DNA from: Thermoplasmata archaeon
Lineage (GTDB): Archaea > Thermoplasmatota > Thermoplasmata > Lutacidiplasmatales > UBA184
DNA: 7,636 nt
Assembly (NCBI GenBank): GCA_021792485.1
Contig: JAJYUO010000052.1
Coordinates: 538 to 8,173 of the forward strand
Reading direction: 5' to 3'
Shown here: positions 5,272-7,636 of the stretch, one piece after another
How positions within the stretch are numbered: position 1 is the stretch's first letter
How the letters are laid out: every line of letters starts with the position of its first letter
Translations under genes and position numbers: made by a program
The notes under the pieces: model-generated
Database searches by the model: none
What the model saw: only the letters and a program-made list of their open reading frames with translations
What the model was told of the DNA's origin: nothing

Positions 5272-7497
5272 ATGGCCGAAGCCCTGCACCTGAAGGTCGC
5301 CGAGGTCGCGCAGCAGGACGTGGGTCTCGGCACGGCGCGCATCGACGAGCGGACCCGCCAACGCCTCAAGGTCGCGGCAGGGGACATCGTCGAAGTGCGC
5401 GGTCGGAAGATGACCCCCGCGATCGTCGCGAAGGCGATCCCCGAGGACGAAGGGAGGGGGCTGATTCGGCTTGAGGCGATCCTCCGCCGGAACGCCGGGG
5501 TCAGCATCGGCGACCGGGTCCAGGTGCAGCGGATCGACTGCCCGAGCGCCGAAGCGATCACTATCGCACCGATCTACGCCGGATCCGCCCGGATGGACCT
5601 CGGCCCCGGGCTCGAGAGCTTCGTCCAGAAGGCGCTCGCCCGTCGGCCGTTCGTTCGGGGGGACGTCTTCGTCATTCCCGGCGTGTTCCTGATGGGGGGT
5701 TCGCTGCCGTTCATGGTCGTCAGCACGCAGCCGAAAGGAATCGTGCAGGTCTCTCCCACGACGTTGATCACGATCAAAGAAGAGACCGTGAGCGAGGCGG
5801 AGATCGCCGCGCCTCGCGTTTCGTACGAGGACATCGGGGGCCTGCGGGAGAAGCTGGGCCGGGTCCGGGAGATGATCGAGCTTCCGCTCAAACACCCGGA
5901 ACTCTTCGATCGGCTCGCGATCTCCCCGCCGAAGGGCGTGTTGCTGTACGGTCCGCCGGGGACGGGGAAGACCCTCATCGCGAAGGCCGTGGCGAACGAG
6001 GCCGGGGCCCACTTCATCGGCATCCAGGGCCCCGAGATCATCTCCAAATACTACGGGGAGAGCGAAAAGGAGCTTCGGGAGAAGTTCGAAGAGGCTGAGA
6101 AGGACGCCCCGAGCGTCATCTTCATCGATGAGCTCGACTCGATCGCCCCCCGTCGCGACGAGGTCGTTGGCGAGGTCGAGCGGCGGGTGGTCGCCCAGCT
6201 CCTGACCCTTATGGACGGCTTGTCCGGCCGTGGGAACGTCATCGTCATCGCGGCGACCAACCGCGAAGAGGCGATCGACCCGGCCTTGCGTCGACCCGGC
6301 CGCTTCGACCGGGAGATCGAGATCGGGGTTCCGACGGCGGCCGGTCGCCTGGAGATCCTCCAGATTCATACCCGCGGCATGCCGATCGAGGGAAGCGAAC
6401 GCGAGCGGGAGCGCGTCCTTCGCGATCTCGCGGCGCTTTCCCACGGGTTTGTCGGAGCGGATCTCGCAGCGCTCGCGCGTGAGGCCGCGATGCGCGCCCT
6501 GCGGCGCTACCTTCCCGAGATCGACTTCGACAAGCCGATCCCGTTGACCCTGCTCGAGCGGATGAAGGTCACCGAGCGCGACTTCAAGGAGGCGCTCAAG
6601 CAGATCGAGCCATCGAGCCTGCGGGACGTTGCCGTGGAAGTCCCCACCACCCGATGGGAAGAGGTCGGGGGCCTCGAGAGCGTGCGCGCGACCCTGGTCG
6701 AATCGGTCGAGCTTCCGTTCCGCAACCCCGAGGTCTACCGCCAGATGGGGATCGATCCCCCGCGCGGAATCCTTCTCTACGGGCCGCCCGGAGTCGGGAA
6801 GACGTTGCTGGCGAAGGCGGTCGCGACCGAGAGCCAGGCGAACTTCATCAGCGTCAAGGGCCCCGAGGTCATGAGCAAATGGGTCGGAGAGAGCGAGAAG
6901 GCGATCCGGGTGATATTCAAGAAGGCTCGTCAGGCCTCGCCCTCAATCGTCTTTATCGACGAGATTGACGCGATTGCGCCGCGTCGGGGCCTCCAGAACT
7001 CGAGCGGGGTGACCGAGCGGATCGTCAACCAATTGCTGACCAGCATCGACGGGCTCGAGTCGCTCGACCGCGTGCTCGTCATCGCGGCAACGAACCGCCC
7101 CGACATCCTCGATGAAGCCCTGTTGCGTACCGGCCGTTTCGATCGGTGGCTCTATGTCGAACCCCCCAACGCGGCCGGCCGCCTCGAAGTCCTCCGGGTG
7201 CACACGCGGTTGATGCCCCTGACCGACGACGTCAACCTCCCCGAGATCGCTGCCCGCACCGACGGGCTGGTCGGAAGCGATCTCGCCGCATTGTGCCGGG
7301 AGGCCGGTCTCAACGCGATCCGCCAGAACCCGAAGGCGACGAAGGTCACGATGGCGCACTTCGAACTGGCGATGCGCACCGTCCACTCGAGCGCGGATGC
7401 GGAGTCCCTGAAGTTCTACGAAGAGTTCCAGAAGCACGGGCTCCGCGAGCGCCCCGGGCGTCGTCGCGACGAGCCGGTGAGCGCGATCTATCGCTAG
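5272..7497 (+). CDS. cdc48: Cdc48/VAT-type AAA+ ATPase (two ATPase rings)
   Basis: A complete 741-residue unfoldase of the Cdc48/p97/VAT family, close in length to Thermoplasma VAT. It forms hexameric rings in the cytoplasm and threads proteins for refolding or for the 20S proteasome. Residues 1-170 are the N domain (double-psi barrel then a four-stranded barrel). D1 has Walker A GPPGTGKT (227-234), Walker B VIFIDELD (282-289), sensor ATN (328-330) and arginine fingers R341 and R344. D2 has Walker A GPPGVGKT (504-511), Walker B IVFIDEID (559-566), sensor ATN (606-608) and arginines R619 and R622. The pore loops are KYYG (259-262) and KWVG (536-539). Both rings are aromatic, as in archaeal VAT, whereas eukaryotic p97 has KLAG in D1. 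The protein ends Ile-Tyr-Arg, an HbYX tail that opens the proteasome gate in related ATPases. The start is supported by the TATA box about 30 bases upstream and the normal family N-terminus. All catalytic residues are intact. Confidence 0.98.
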   Translation: MAEALHLKVAEVAQQDVGLGTARIDERTRQRLKVAAGDIVEVRGRKMTPAIVAKAIPEDEGRGLIRLEAILRRNAGVSIGDRVQVQRIDCPSAEAITIAPIYAGSARMDLGPGLESFVQKALARRPFVRGDVFVIPGVFLMGGSLPFMVVSTQPKGIVQVSPTTLITIKEETVSEAEIAAPRVSYEDIGGLREKLGRVREMIELPLKHPELFDRLAISPPKGVLLYGPPGTGKTLIAKAVANEAGAHFIGIQGPEIISKYYGESEKELREKFEEAEKDAPSVIFIDELDSIAPRRDEVVGEVERRVVAQLLTLMDGLSGRGNVIVIAATNREEAIDPALRRPGRFDREIEIGVPTAAGRLEILQIHTRGMPIEGSERERERVLRDLAALSHGFVGADLAALAREAAMRALRRYLPEIDFDKPIPLTLLERMKVTERDFKEALKQIEPSSLRDVAVEVPTTRWEEVGGLESVRATLVESVELPFRNPEVYRQMGIDPPRGILLYGPPGVGKTLLAKAVATESQANFISVKGPEVMSKWVGESEKAIRVIFKKARQASPSIVFIDEIDAIAPRRGLQNSSGVTERIVNQLLTSIDGLESLDRVLVIAATNRPDILDEALLRTGRFDRWLYVEPPNAAGRLEVLRVHTRLMPLTDDVNLPEIAARTDGLVGSDLAALCREAGLNAIRQNPKATKVTMAHFELAMRTVHSSADAESLKFYEEFQKHGLRERPGRRRDEPVSAIYR

Positions 7498-7504
7498 TGC
7501 GGCA

Positions 7505-7598
7505 CCTCGATAGACGGCGTGACCCTCGGGACGCGCCCTTTCTCGAGCAAGCTATAAGTAGGAGGCCAAGGTTCGCGCGCCGAGTTCCCCTATCGAGG
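7505..7598. repeat. Nine-base inverted repeat around a promoter
   Basis: CCTCGATAG at 7505-7513 is the exact reverse complement of CTATCGAGG at 7590-7598, and the pair brackets the TATA box. It could be a pair of operator half-sites or the end of a transcript fold. With 76 bases between the arms it may also be chance. A second small palindrome, TTCGCGAA at 7602-7609, lies next to the ribosome binding site. Confidence 0.3.
7552..7559 (+). promoter_or_regulatory. TATA box for the gene at the right edge
   Basis: CTATAAGT stands alone in GC-rich DNA, 55 bases after the cdc48 stop. A start of transcription about 25 bases on would leave a leader of some 35-40 bases that contains AAGGAG at 7608-7613. 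Confidence 0.5.
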
Positions 7599-7615
7599 GA
7601 TTTCGCGAAGGAGAC

Positions 7616-7636
7616 GTGAAGTTGTTGCGTACTGGC
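7616..7636 (+). CDS. First codons of a further gene, cut by the window edge
   Basis: A GTG at 7616 opens a frame that reads MKLLRTG to the last base. AAGGAG at 7608-7613 is only two bases before this GTG, closer than usual, but eight bases before an in-frame TTG at 7622, which is the better-spaced start. The promoter upstream supports a real gene. Seven codons are too few to name it. Confidence 0.4.

Noticed and set aside
4312..6444. A 710-codon open frame on the minus strand across the middle of the window
   Set aside because: It overlaps the cdc48 gene and the 302-residue gene in another frame. Its translation is Arg/Pro/Asp-rich low-complexity text, as expected from the reverse strand of GC-rich coding DNA.
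1..7636. CRISPR array, transposon ends or phage genes
   Set aside because: No regularly spaced direct repeats, transposase-like frames or long terminal inverted repeats were seen on either strand.

Overview
The window (about 65% GC by eye) reads as chromosomal DNA of an archaeon. The evidence is a two-ring Cdc48/VAT AAA+ ATPase with a C-terminal proteasome-docking tail, a Cgi121 subunit of the KEOPS tRNA-modification complex, tRNAs without an encoded CCA, a tRNA with a bulge-helix-bulge-type intron, and TATA boxes 26-30 bases ahead of several start codons. The gene set fits a GC-rich Thermoplasmatota lineage, but that placement is inference. No mobile element, CRISPR array or prophage was seen.

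Left part, minus strand (1-2279). Reading in transcription order from the right: a metallo-beta-lactamase-fold hydrolase, the KEOPS subunit cgi121 (4 bases downstream), an intron-containing tRNA-Gly(UCC), a class II tRNA-Ser(UGA), and the first 239 codons of mutS, which runs off the left edge. The tRNA-Gly gene is the most unusual item. Its T-loop is interrupted by 34 bases that can be removed at a bulge-helix-bulge-like fold to restore a perfect cloverleaf, and it has C instead of U at position 33.

Middle, plus strand (2340-4248). A promoter, leader and Shine-Dalgarno site precede an ABC-2-type exporter made of an ATPase and a six-helix permease whose start and stop codons overlap (translational coupling). 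The permease converges on a minus-strand gene for a 302-residue uncharacterised protein (4256-5164) with an apparent internal duplication; only 7 bases separate the two stop codons.

Right part, plus strand (5165-7636). A 107-base divergent promoter region serves the 302-residue gene and cdc48. Cdc48 is complete (741 aa; N domain, D1, D2) and ends in Ile-Tyr-Arg, an HbYX motif expected to dock on the 20S proteasome. After it come a TATA box, a 9-base inverted repeat and the probable first codons of another gene cut by the right edge.

Functionally these are housekeeping genes: mismatch repair, tRNA supply and t6A modification, protein quality control and one exporter. I found no convincing new multi-gene system. 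The points worth following are the tRNA intron, the duplicated uncharacterised protein next to cdc48, and a recurring leaderless promoter layout.
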